Of a stretch of DNA of 6,067 nucleotides, positions 1 through 5,823 are shown one piece after another. This DNA is from B21-G16 sp003644825 [NCBI: Candidatus Zhuqueibacterota bacterium] (GTDB lineage Bacteria; SM23-31; B21-G16). Both the position numbers and the translations under genes were made by a program. The notes beneath the pieces were generated by a model, which was not told where the DNA came from, did not search any database, and worked only from the letters and a program-made list of their open reading frames with translations. Each line of letters starts with the position of its first letter. The first letter of the stretch is position 1. Location of the stretch: assembly GCA_003644825.1 (NCBI GenBank), contig QNDJ01000122.1, positions 1-6,067 of the forward strand, given 5' to 3'.

Positions 1-481
1 TAGCATATTTATGTTGTTTAGAAGAATAGCGCCTTTTTGAAATGAAGTCCCCGTCCTCATAATATCTTGAAAAGAAATTATAAAGGTCATTAAAAACCTG
101 TGATTGAATATTTTCTGTAATATTTATTTCCTCAATTGGTTTCTTAAGTTCCAAATAACCCTTGACGAGTTTTGTTTCACCATATTTTTCTTTCAACTTT
201 CCATTTTTAAGAATCTTATTACCAAAATCTTCTTTGATTTTCCTTTCTTTTTCTTCAATTTTCTCTAATAACTCTTTCTGGTTCTGGACCTTATACTTTT
301 CAAACTCTTTCTCTATTGCTTTTATCAAATCATTCTCAATAAAGTTTTCTATTTCCTTTCGCTTGTAATTCATTATGCGATAAATACCAAAGTCAAGTTC
401 CGCAGAATCAAACTGGAAGAGAACTCTTAAATGATTTTTCAACTTCTGAATGACTTCATTATTATAGTTTGCACTTTTCAT
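1..481 (-). CDS. Mod-type (COG2189-like) site-specific DNA methyltransferase, N-terminal fragment
   Basis: An open frame of 160 codons runs from the ATG at 481-479 off the left edge with no stop. It has the N-terminal signature of the large adenine-specific DNA methylases of type III-like restriction-modification systems: LFQFDSAELDFGIYRIMNYK at residues 21-40, then a Lys/Glu-rich, probably coiled-coil stretch (about 43-100), then NDLYNFFSRYYEDGDFISKR at 131-150 followed by RRYSSKQHKYA. In this family the SAM-binding FxGxG motif and the DPPY-type catalytic motif lie further downstream, so they are outside the window and activity cannot be judged. Family members are often 800 residues or more, so most of the gene is missing here. 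A helicase/nuclease Res partner would be expected further left. The start is fixed by AGAGGA 6 bases upstream. The family call rests on recalled motif similarity, not on a search. Confidence 0.8.
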   Translation of the reverse strand, partial: MKSANYNNEVIQKLKNHLRVLFQFDSAELDFGIYRIMNYKRKEIENFIENDLIKAIEKEFEKYKVQNQKELLEKIEEKERKIKEDFGNKILKNGKLKEKYGETKLVKGYLELKKPIEEINITENIQSQVFNDLYNFFSRYYEDGDFISKRRYSSKQHKYA

Positions 482-487
482 TATTAA

Positions 488-493
488 TCCTCT
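488..493 (-). promoter_or_regulatory. Ribosome binding site of the DNA methyltransferase gene
   Basis: On the minus strand this reads AGAGGA and lies 6 bases before the ATG at 481. It is a good match to the bacterial anti-Shine-Dalgarno sequence and supports that start codon. Confidence 0.7.
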
Positions 494-520
494 AAATTTT
501 TGAGTGATAAAAAAGGATAT

Positions 521-549
521 TTCATAACATATATTAAGAGAAAAGTCAA
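521..549 (-). promoter_or_regulatory. Candidate sigma70-type promoter for the DNA methyltransferase gene
   Basis: On the minus strand a TTGACT -35 box (549-544) is followed after exactly 17 bases by a TATGAA -10 box (526-521). The -35 box matches consensus at 5 of 6 positions and the -10 box at 4 of 6. Initiation would fall near 514, giving a leader of about 33 bases that contains the AGAGGA site. The promoter sits between the upstream terminator and the methylase start, where one is needed. The region is very A+T-rich, so a chance match cannot be excluded. Confidence 0.45.
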
Positions 550-556
550 GAAAATC

Positions 557-589
557 AAGAAAATATTTCTTAAAAGAAAGAAAATATTT
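557..589 (-). repeat. 12-base direct repeat upstream of the methyltransferase promoter
   Basis: AAGAAAATATTT (plus-strand reading) occurs perfectly at 557-568 and again at 578-589. The copies are 21 bases apart, about two helical turns, and lie just upstream of the candidate -35 box at 544-549. The spacing is what a dimeric regulator would need on one DNA face. The low-complexity A+T content makes coincidence possible. Confidence 0.4.
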
Positions 590-656
590 ACAACTATAGC
601 AGTTTTAAAATTTGAAATCCGTTTTAAATAAAAAAATTGCAGGGATACAGCATAAC

Positions 657-726
657 AATAAAATAAAAAGCTACCCAGAAAGTATGTAATGCAGTGCATT
701 AGATTCTTTTACTTTCTGGATAGCTT
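657..726 (-). terminator. Rho-independent terminator of the amidohydrolase gene
   Basis: The arms 668-684 and 710-726 are complementary over 17 positions, with one U:G wobble in the minus-strand transcript. On that strand the hairpin is followed directly by a U-rich run (UUUUAUUUUAUU, 668-657). It begins 10 bases after the amidohydrolase stop at 736. The loop holds a smaller perfect palindrome, TAATGCA-G-TGCATTA (687-701), that could form a stacked inner hairpin. On the plus strand the trailing T-run is not adjacent, so termination is best supported for the minus strand only. Confidence 0.8.
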
Positions 727-735
727 ATATTGTTT

Positions 736-2406
736 TTAATCTTTTTTCTCGTATACGATTTTTCCGCCAACAATGGTATAAACGACTTCGGTTTTCATAA
801 TCTGGTCTTCCGGGATGGTCATCAAATCTTTTGAAAGAACAACTATGTCGGCAAGTTTTCCGGGTTCAATGGAGCCTTTGATATTTTCTTCAAATGTAGC
901 ATAAGCAGAACCGAGGGTATAAAGTTCAATTGCTTCCATCATAGTAAGTTTTTCCTCCGGGAACCAGCCATTACCCGGTTCACCTTTTCTATCCTTTCTT
1001 GTAACGGCAGCATAGAGTCCCTCCATAGGGTTAACAGGTTCAACGGGCCAGTCCGTTCCGAAAGCAACATGAACACCTGCATTCAACAGGCTTCTCCAGG
1101 CATAAGAATATCTGCATCTTTCTTTTCCAAGTCTCTGTTCTGCAAATCTTTTATCGGTTATGCAATGGGTAGGCTGCATAGAGGCTATAACACCGAGCTT
1201 ATAAAATCTATCAACATCACTTGGAATAAGGTGTTGAGAATGTTCACTCCTGTGCCTGCTGTCTCTTCTACCATTTCTTTTTATTGCTTCTTCATAGGCA
1301 TTAAGTATCATATTGTTACCTCTTGTCCCGATAGCATGAATACCTATCTGGAATCCTTCTTTATCCAGGAGGCAAACTCTTTCAATTACATCAGCCTGTG
1401 TCATTGTTGGCAGTCCTGTGGTTGTTGGGTCATCATTATATGGCCAGAATAAGGCAGCAGTACCGGAGCCAAGAGAACCATCCATAAAACCTTTTAAATA
1501 ACCGAACCTTATCCAGTGGTCGTGGTATTTTTCTTTCAGTTTTTTGTATTCTCTCAATCTTGCAGGGTTATCTGTCCATGCCATATTTACTGAAACTCTG
1601 AAGGTAAGTTCGCCTTTTTTTCTGAGCTCATCGAAATATCCAAAACCACCATTAAGGTGTTGAATGCTTGTTACACCCAACTTTCTTGCGTGTTCGAGTG
1701 CGAGTTTTATTGCATTCATAGTGTTTTCTCTGGTATACATTCTCGGCATCTTAAGGAGACCCTGAGCGCTTTCTCTCAGGATTCCTGTAGGTTCACCGGT
1801 TACAGGGTCTTTATCAATTTTACCGGCATGAGGGTCAGGCGTATCTTTTGTAATACCGGAAACCTCAAGAGCCTTGCTGTTGACCCAGCAGCTATGACCA
1901 TCAACCCTGGTTAACATAACAGGATTATTCGGTGATACTTCATCGAGGATTTCTCTGGTGGGCCATTTTCCACCAGGAAAAAGCGAATGGTCCCATCCTC
2001 TACCTGTAATCCATTCACCGGGTTTAGCTTTATCCACTCTCTCCTTTACCAGTTGTTGTATCTTTTTCAGCGAAGCTATATTCCGTAAATCAAGTGAAAT
2101 AAGGCTGAACCCCCCGCTGATAAAGTGAATATGAGCATCGTTGAAACCAGGGCATGCCATTTTCCCCTCAAGGTCTATTACTTTAGTAGTCGCAGGGTCA
2201 ATAAATTTTTCAATCTCCGAATTATAACCAACAGCAATAATCTTTTCTCCTTTTATAGCAACAGCTTCCACTCTGGGTCTTTCCTTATAAATTGTGATAA
2301 TCTTTCCGTTTTTCAAAACCAGGTCAGCTTTCTGAGAAAAACATATTCCTGCTAACAGAAAAATTATGGTTAAAGAGATAAACAGGATAAATGTTATTCT
2401 TTTCAT
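736..2406 (-). CDS. Exported YtcJ-type amidohydrolase (amidohydrolase_3 family)
   Basis: This is a metal-dependent hydrolase of the amidohydrolase superfamily, 556 residues long, close to the usual YtcJ-like length; the substrate is unknown. Residues 1 to about 24 form a signal peptide: basic MKR start, long hydrophobic core, then GICFSQ. No proper lipobox is visible, so an exported soluble protein is likelier than a lipoprotein. Next comes the N-terminal strand region (ADLVLKNGKIITI), then metal motif DAHIH with H92 and H94. Further likely metal or catalytic residues are K305 in YLKGFMDGSLGSGTA, H357 in GIHAIG, H389 in RSEHSQH and D452 in FGTDWPVEP. The C-terminus ends in the typical GSIEPGKLADIVVL and IVGGKIVY strands. 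No key residue appears missing. I chose ATG 2406 over GTG 2409 because AAGGAG lies 7 bases before the ATG but only 4 before the GTG. It follows the PIG-L gene by 23 bases and ends at the terminator at 668-726. Confidence 0.92.
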   Translation of the reverse strand: MKRITFILFISLTIIFLLAGICFSQKADLVLKNGKIITIYKERPRVEAVAIKGEKIIAVGYNSEIEKFIDPATTKVIDLEGKMACPGFNDAHIHFISGGFSLISLDLRNIASLKKIQQLVKERVDKAKPGEWITGRGWDHSLFPGGKWPTREILDEVSPNNPVMLTRVDGHSCWVNSKALEVSGITKDTPDPHAGKIDKDPVTGEPTGILRESAQGLLKMPRMYTRENTMNAIKLALEHARKLGVTSIQHLNGGFGYFDELRKKGELTFRVSVNMAWTDNPARLREYKKLKEKYHDHWIRFGYLKGFMDGSLGSGTAALFWPYNDDPTTTGLPTMTQADVIERVCLLDKEGFQIGIHAIGTRGNNMILNAYEEAIKRNGRRDSRHRSEHSQHLIPSDVDRFYKLGVIASMQPTHCITDKRFAEQRLGKERCRYSYAWRSLLNAGVHVAFGTDWPVEPVNPMEGLYAAVTRKDRKGEPGNGWFPEEKLTMMEAIELYTLGSAYATFEENIKGSIEPGKLADIVVLSKDLMTIPEDQIMKTEVVYTIVGGKIVYEKKD

Positions 2407-2413
2407 CACAATT

Positions 2414-2419
2414 CTCCTT
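2414..2419 (-). promoter_or_regulatory. Ribosome binding site deciding the amidohydrolase start
   Basis: The minus strand reads AAGGAG, 4 bases from a GTG (2409) and 7 bases from the adjacent ATG (2406). The spacing favours the ATG. The site lies in the 23-base gap after the PIG-L stop, consistent with translation from a shared transcript. Confidence 0.7.
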
Positions 2420-2429
2420 TTTTTATACT

Positions 2430-3278
2430 TTACTTTAATTTAGAAATTATATTTTTATAGATTGAATATTCAAGTTTTGGTCTGGGGTTAAATTTTAAGT
2501 ACAGTTCCATAAACTTATTCTCAATCTTTCGTTTTTTCCTTTGTTCAATAATACTTTCAATAATTTTACTCTGAGAAACGAACTGCAGAATTGAATTATG
2601 TATTTGTTTTTCATAATTTTCCGATACCAGAACAGCATAATTGGCTTTTACATTGGGTTGAACACCGGAAGTTAGAGCCTCTTCTGCTGAAAAATCGCCC
2701 CATACCGAGTATTGCAGGTAACTCCTGATTCTAACCGGGGTGCTCATATCCGCAAGAATACTATCACCAGCCTGAGGTCCATCAAAGGCACCAATTTTAT
2801 AGACCGCCAGATGGTCAATGTGTTCTCTGTAGGAATTGGGCAGTATGAGCCTTGTTGTTTTTATTTCTCTAAGCAGGGAAATAACTCTGTGGAACGTTCC
2901 TTCATTTCCATCAGGCATATATCTTCCAGTATAAAAATCAATTGAAAAATCATCGTAATTTAATCTGATTATCCTTTCTTCAGGTATACCGAGGTTTTTG
3001 TATGCATTTAATCACTCTTTTTCTCTAATTTTTACTATATCATTTTTGTGTTCAGGTGTGGTGTATCCTGCACTTCCATTACAGAAAATTACAATGTATA
3101 TTTTTGCCCTGTATAATTGAGCTGCTAAAATTAAATATCCCGCTCCCAGTATTGCGTCGTCATCATGAGGTGAAAAGAAAACAATCCTTTCATCTTCGCT
3201 ATTCCAATCAGGAAATATTAAAGAAATGTTATTACTTTTTTTTCTCTCCCAGAGGTCAATAAATTCGATTTCGGACAT
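2430..3278 (-). pseudogene. PIG-L/LmbE-family deacetylase interrupted by an in-frame TGA
   Basis: A single reading frame of 282 codons encodes a PIG-L-type metal-dependent N-deacetylase, but codon 89 is TGA (3014-3012). The part before it (88 residues) carries the metal/catalytic motif SPHDDDAILGAG, with H38, D40 and D41 aligning with the HPDDE signature. After the TGA the same frame continues with LNAYKNLGIPEERIIRL, typical of the family, and the second metal motif REHIDHLAVY (H153, D155, H156). Homology thus crosses the stop without a frame change, and the combined length fits the family. Neither half alone has all the metal ligands. The start is supported by GAGG 5 bases upstream and by a good promoter at 3301-3329. 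TGA is an ordinary stop for the neighbouring methyltransferase. The likeliest causes are a recent nonsense mutation or a base error; selenocysteine is possible but unsupported. Substrates in the family include N-acetyl sugars, and none can be assigned here. Confidence 0.8.
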
Positions 3279-3281
3279 TAT

Positions 3282-3289
3282 CCCCTCTT
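3282..3289 (-). promoter_or_regulatory. Ribosome binding site of the PIG-L gene
   Basis: The minus strand reads AAGAGGGG. Its GAGG core lies 5 bases before the ATG at 3278, which supports that start. Confidence 0.6.
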
Positions 3290-3300
3290 TTACAGCATTA

Positions 3301-3329
3301 AATATAAAGTTATATAACTAAAGTTTCAA
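3301..3329 (-). promoter_or_regulatory. Sigma70-type promoter of the PIG-L/amidohydrolase unit
   Basis: On the minus strand TTGAAA (3329-3324) and TATATT (3306-3301) are separated by exactly 17 bases. Each box matches consensus at 5 of 6 positions. Initiation near 3294 would give a short leader of about 16 bases holding the ribosome binding site. The spacer includes the 12-base perfect palindrome AGTTATATAACT (3308-3319), a possible operator. This suggests that the two hydrolase genes form a transcription unit separate from the cpaM/hgcAB-like pair. Confidence 0.6.
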
Positions 3330-3350
3330 GGATTTTTCCAATAAAGTTTC
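3319..3350 (-). repeat. 9-base direct repeat over and upstream of the PIG-L promoter
   Basis: GAAACTTTA (minus strand) occurs at 3350-3342 and 3327-3319, 23 bases apart. The second copy overlaps the -35 box (3329-3324). Between the copies lies a small inverted repeat, GGAAAAATCC. The arrangement could be a regulator site, but the units are short and A+T-rich. Confidence 0.35.
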
Positions 3351-3367
3351 TTTGTAAGCTTTATAAA

Positions 3368-4531
3368 TTATAATATCTGTTTAAGTCGTTTTCCGAAGAG
3401 GTTTAATTTGAATTTTCTGATATTTTCAGGGGGTAAAAATTTTCCTTCCGGGCTTTTGAAACATAAAGCATCAAAGGGGCACTGAATAATACAGGCACCA
3501 CATCGAACACACCTGTTCTCTTCGGTAATTCTGGCAATATGTTGAACAACGTCAACATTAAAACAGTTTTTCGGGCAAACCTGTTCACAAAAACCTGCAC
3601 CTTTACATTTTTTTTCGTCAAGGTAAACTTTTAAAAATCTGTCCTTATGTAATCCACTCTTGTAAACAGGTGTACTGCCCATTAAATCAATACTTATGAG
3701 AAGAATAAATATCAATGAAATAACACACCAGCGAAAGATAAATCCCGTTGAAAACTCACCTGATAAAATACTGTAAAAAACAAGAATGATTATAACACAG
3801 CCCCAGAAGATTAATGGTAAACGGCTGAAATCGAAAATAACAGAATACCTGCTGAAAGCTATATTTTTTCTTTCAGGATTAAGCCATCTGGTATAAAGTG
3901 GAAATGATAAAAACATCAATAATGATAATAACCATATAAATGCAACCAAAGGCAGGCAAATTCCAGGAAAAAGAAGGATAGCTATCAGACCCGAAATCAT
4001 TGAAAAAGGAAAAGCCCACATAACACCCATTTCAATCCTCTGAACCAGAGGAAATTTAACTTCTCTCATCTCCAGGGTTTTTCTGAATCCATTTTCAATA
4101 AACTCAGGAATATCTCCCGCATATACTGGTCCCCAGATTACTTTCCAGCCTATTTTTTCTTTTATAACCTTTTTTTCTATACCTGCAGCAGAAAGTTGGG
4201 GTAATATTATATTTCTGTGGTCTACAAGTTTTTCAATTCCGCTCGTCTTTAATGAAGAAATAACACTATGATTATTAAAATGACCACCAGTAGCACCACA
4301 CCATACATTAAATCCCCTGCTGTTTGAGGGAAGAATGTAACAGTCAACTCCTCTAAGTACTCTTTTCAGTCTTTCTACAGTCAGATGATAATTGCAGGTC
4401 AGAAAAACCGGCGAATTTCTATCAGGAGTTCCTATTTTAATTAATGTTCTTTTATATTGAATGGGAACCCATCTCATCAGGGTTTCAATTACATTAATTA
4501 AGATATACTTCAACATATCCATTCTATTCAT
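3368..4531 (-). CDS. HgcAB-like fusion: membrane corrinoid protein with C-terminal ferredoxin
   Basis: The 387-residue protein fuses relatives of HgcA (corrinoid protein) and HgcB (ferredoxin), the mercury-methylation pair. Residues about 35-165 resemble the HgcA corrinoid-binding domain: cap helix NVWCGATGG with C78 as the likely lower cobalt ligand, then VDHRNIILPQLSAAGI, WGPVYAGDIPEF and EMREVKFPL. Four hydrophobic segments follow (about 168-188, 190-211, 237-256, 264-283), then GSTPVYKSG. An even number of spans would put both end domains on the same side, presumably the cytoplasm. The ferredoxin (about 302-358) has a first motif C309-x5-C315-x3-C319-P with Ala312 where the second Cys is normal, plus C323. 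The second motif, C341-x2-C344-x2-C347-x3-C351-P, is complete. True HgcA has A(A/G)GK after the cap Cys, so mercury methylation is doubtful. I infer corrinoid methyl transfer with ferredoxin re-reduction of cobalt. No clear ribosome binding site is seen; it starts 2 bases after the cpaM stop, suggesting coupled translation. ATGs at codons 4 and 6 are alternative starts. Confidence 0.87.
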   Translation of the reverse strand: MNRMDMLKYILINVIETLMRWVPIQYKRTLIKIGTPDRNSPVFLTCNYHLTVERLKRVLRGVDCYILPSNSRGFNVWCGATGGHFNNHSVISSLKTSGIEKLVDHRNIILPQLSAAGIEKKVIKEKIGWKVIWGPVYAGDIPEFIENGFRKTLEMREVKFPLVQRIEMGVMWAFPFSMISGLIAILLFPGICLPLVAFIWLLSLLMFLSFPLYTRWLNPERKNIAFSRYSVIFDFSRLPLIFWGCVIIILVFYSILSGEFSTGFIFRWCVISLIFILLISIDLMGSTPVYKSGLHKDRFLKVYLDEKKCKGAGFCEQVCPKNCFNVDVVQHIARITEENRCVRCGACIIQCPFDALCFKSPEGKFLPPENIRKFKLNLFGKRLKQIL

Positions 4532-4533
4532 TT

Positions 4534-5187
4534 TCAGGGTTTTTTTGCAACAATCTCAACAAAGTTTTCCATTTTGTTCAGTCTAACAGATTTAATTAAA
4601 AATCCTTTTTCTTCAAGAACTTTATCTAAACTTTTTACTGGTTTTGTGGTAGATTGAGTTAATATGTAAGTAATTATTAAAAATGGAAATCTTATTATTT
4701 TATAGACTATTTTTTTGAGGATATTTTTCGGAATTGTTTCATCAGCAATGAGCAGTAAACCGCCGGGTTTTAATATTCTCTTTATCTCTTTTAAAGTGAG
4801 TGATAATTCATCTTCATTCAGTTCAGAGAAACAAAGCCCGCTCATTACAATATCATAACTTTCTGATGTTTCACTTTCGAGTTCTACTGCACCCATTTCT
4901 GAAAATTCAACATTCTGAATAATATTTTCTTTTTCAACCATATTTTTAGCAGTTTCCAACATACCGGGATTTACATCAATTCCCTTAACAAATGCTCCTT
5001 TTTTTGCAGCTTTTATTGTAAGCATACCTGTACCACAACCAATATCAAGAACTTTTTGCCCCCTTTTTACAAAGGTTATTAAACGATTATAAGTATCATC
5101 CAGATTTCCTCTTGTAAGGATTGTAATTCCTCTGTTGTATTTTTCAGGAAAAGATTCAAGTATTTTCATTAAAATATAAAGACTCAT
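4534..5187 (-). CDS. cpaM: Class I SAM methyltransferase, CpaM-like (corrinoid protein-associated)
   Basis: The 217-residue protein has a Rossmann-type SAM-binding domain. Motif I is VLDIGCGTG (46-54), the acidic ribose ligand is probably D71 in GIDVNPGML, YDIVMSGLCFSELN (111-124) follows, and the post-core motif is ILKPGGLLLIADE (138-150). The N-terminal ESFPEKYNRGITILTRGN and the late TQSTTKPV segment are not general methyltransferase features. They match what I recall of CpaM, a family found beside HgcAB-like fusions. A hydrophobic stretch at about 161-177 (IRFPFLIITYIL) could let it sit on the membrane next to its partner. It ends in TGA, 2 bases before the fusion gene, so the two are very probably co-translated. 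I infer that it passes a methyl group from SAM to the corrinoid or to the shared substrate; this is not shown by sequence. No Shine-Dalgarno site precedes the ATG at 5187 or the in-frame ATG at codon 7 (5169), so the exact start is uncertain. Confidence 0.78.
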   Translation of the reverse strand: MSLYILMKILESFPEKYNRGITILTRGNLDDTYNRLITFVKRGQKVLDIGCGTGMLTIKAAKKGAFVKGIDVNPGMLETAKNMVEKENIIQNVEFSEMGAVELESETSESYDIVMSGLCFSELNEDELSLTLKEIKRILKPGGLLLIADETIPKNILKKIVYKIIRFPFLIITYILTQSTTKPVKSLDKVLEEKGFLIKSVRLNKMENFVEIVAKKP

Positions 5188-5286
5188 TGGATAAATTTAA
5201 AAAACTTTATAAATATAATAACAGGTATAAAATTGAAGGAGCCACTTTATATTATGAGGAAATGTCAACCATTTATTTTAACTTTT

Positions 5287-5823
5287 TTAAAAATTAATCC
5301 TAAACTTTAATCCTTTAAAATCTTTTGAAATTTCTGGTCTTAACGAAATTTTCTCTCTTTTTTCTTTATATGAATCCCACATTAAAAGAAAAACCATATC
5401 AGCAATATTAATCGCATAAAGAGCAACTCCAAGAACTTTAGCTTTCAGTTTTTTATCGTGAAATCTGTCATATTCTTCTTTTTCTTTTTTTCTTCGGTTA
5501 ATTTCAGCCTTATATTCCTCTTCAGAAACGAGCTTCTCCCCAATATAGTATTTTCCAAATCTTTTACTGAGTTCCACTTTATTTTCGTTGTATACAGGCG
5601 GAGATCTGAAATTTTTATAAAAATAGAAGGCATATCCTGTAAATACACTTAGAAAAATTGTACCGTGAATGTAATGTTTTTTCACTATTTGACCGAGACC
5701 CGGAATCAGCTCTGAATAAACAAAAAAGTCTCGAATCTTTTCAAGAGATTCATTTATGCTGGTAATCTCATCTTCCTTTATGTAGTATACTTTTTCAACT
5801 GATTTATACTTATCTTTCTCCAT
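5287..5823 (-). CDS. DUF5683-like membrane protein, C-terminal part of a PEGA-domain gene
   Basis: This is the ATG-initiated part (178 residues) of a longer frame that reads back in phase through a PEGA domain to 6027. SELIPGLGQIVKKHYIHG (37-54) is the S-x-x-PGLGQ motif of DUF5683-like membrane proteins, followed by a membrane segment (about 54-70). A charged, Lys/Glu-rich region with YYIGEKLVSEEEY (about 80-125) comes next, then a second membrane segment (about 129-148). No enzymatic motif is visible and the function is unknown; PEGA proteins are usually cell-envelope proteins. The ATG at 5823 has no ribosome binding site and falls inside the PEGA fold (KYRIKMEKDKYKS), so it is probably an internal Met rather than the true start. 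The stop is 99 bases before cpaM, so the two may be transcribed together but are not tightly coupled. Confidence 0.65.
   Translation of the reverse strand: MEKDKYKSVEKVYYIKEDEITSINESLEKIRDFFVYSELIPGLGQIVKKHYIHGTIFLSVFTGYAFYFYKNFRSPPVYNENKVELSKRFGKYYIGEKLVSEEEYKAEINRRKKEKEEYDRFHDKKLKAKVLGVALYAINIADMVFLLMWDSYKEKREKISLRPEISKDFKGLKFRINF

Noticed and set aside
484-699. A 71-codon hydrophobic minus-strand frame between the terminator and the methyltransferase gene
   Set aside because: Its ATG lies in the loop of the terminator hairpin, it has no good ribosome binding site, it overlaps the promoter and leader of the next gene, and its composition is what A+T-rich noncoding DNA gives by chance.
1069-2355. 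Plus-strand open frames of 76 to 127 codons opposite the amidohydrolase
   Set aside because: They are antisense shadows of a well-conserved gene, with no ribosome binding site or recognisable domain.
3012-3014. Alternative genetic code reading TGA as Gly or Trp
   Set aside because: TGA is the natural stop of the cpaM-like gene at 4534-4536, and Trp is encoded by TGG in the amidohydrolase, so the standard bacterial code fits.
3403-3621. A 72-codon minus-strand frame inside the ferredoxin part of the fusion gene
   Set aside because: It is an alternative frame of a segment whose cysteine motifs clearly fix the real frame.
3368-4531. Calling the fusion a genuine mercury methylation protein (hgcA or hgcB)
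   Set aside because: The cap helix has GATGG after the Cys instead of A(A/G)GK, the ferredoxin lacks one ligand Cys and the C-terminal Cys pair, and the gene is a fusion; only homology can be claimed.
5188-5286. A promoter for cpaM in the 99-base spacer, based on a perfect TTGACA at 5268-5263
   Set aside because: No -10-like hexamer lies 16-18 bases downstream, and the other A+T-rich candidates have no matching -35. I also see no terminator or riboswitch in this spacer.
5445-5652. Short open frames on both strands inside the DUF5683-like gene
   Set aside because: They are Lys- or Phe-rich shadows of the A+T-rich coding sequence.
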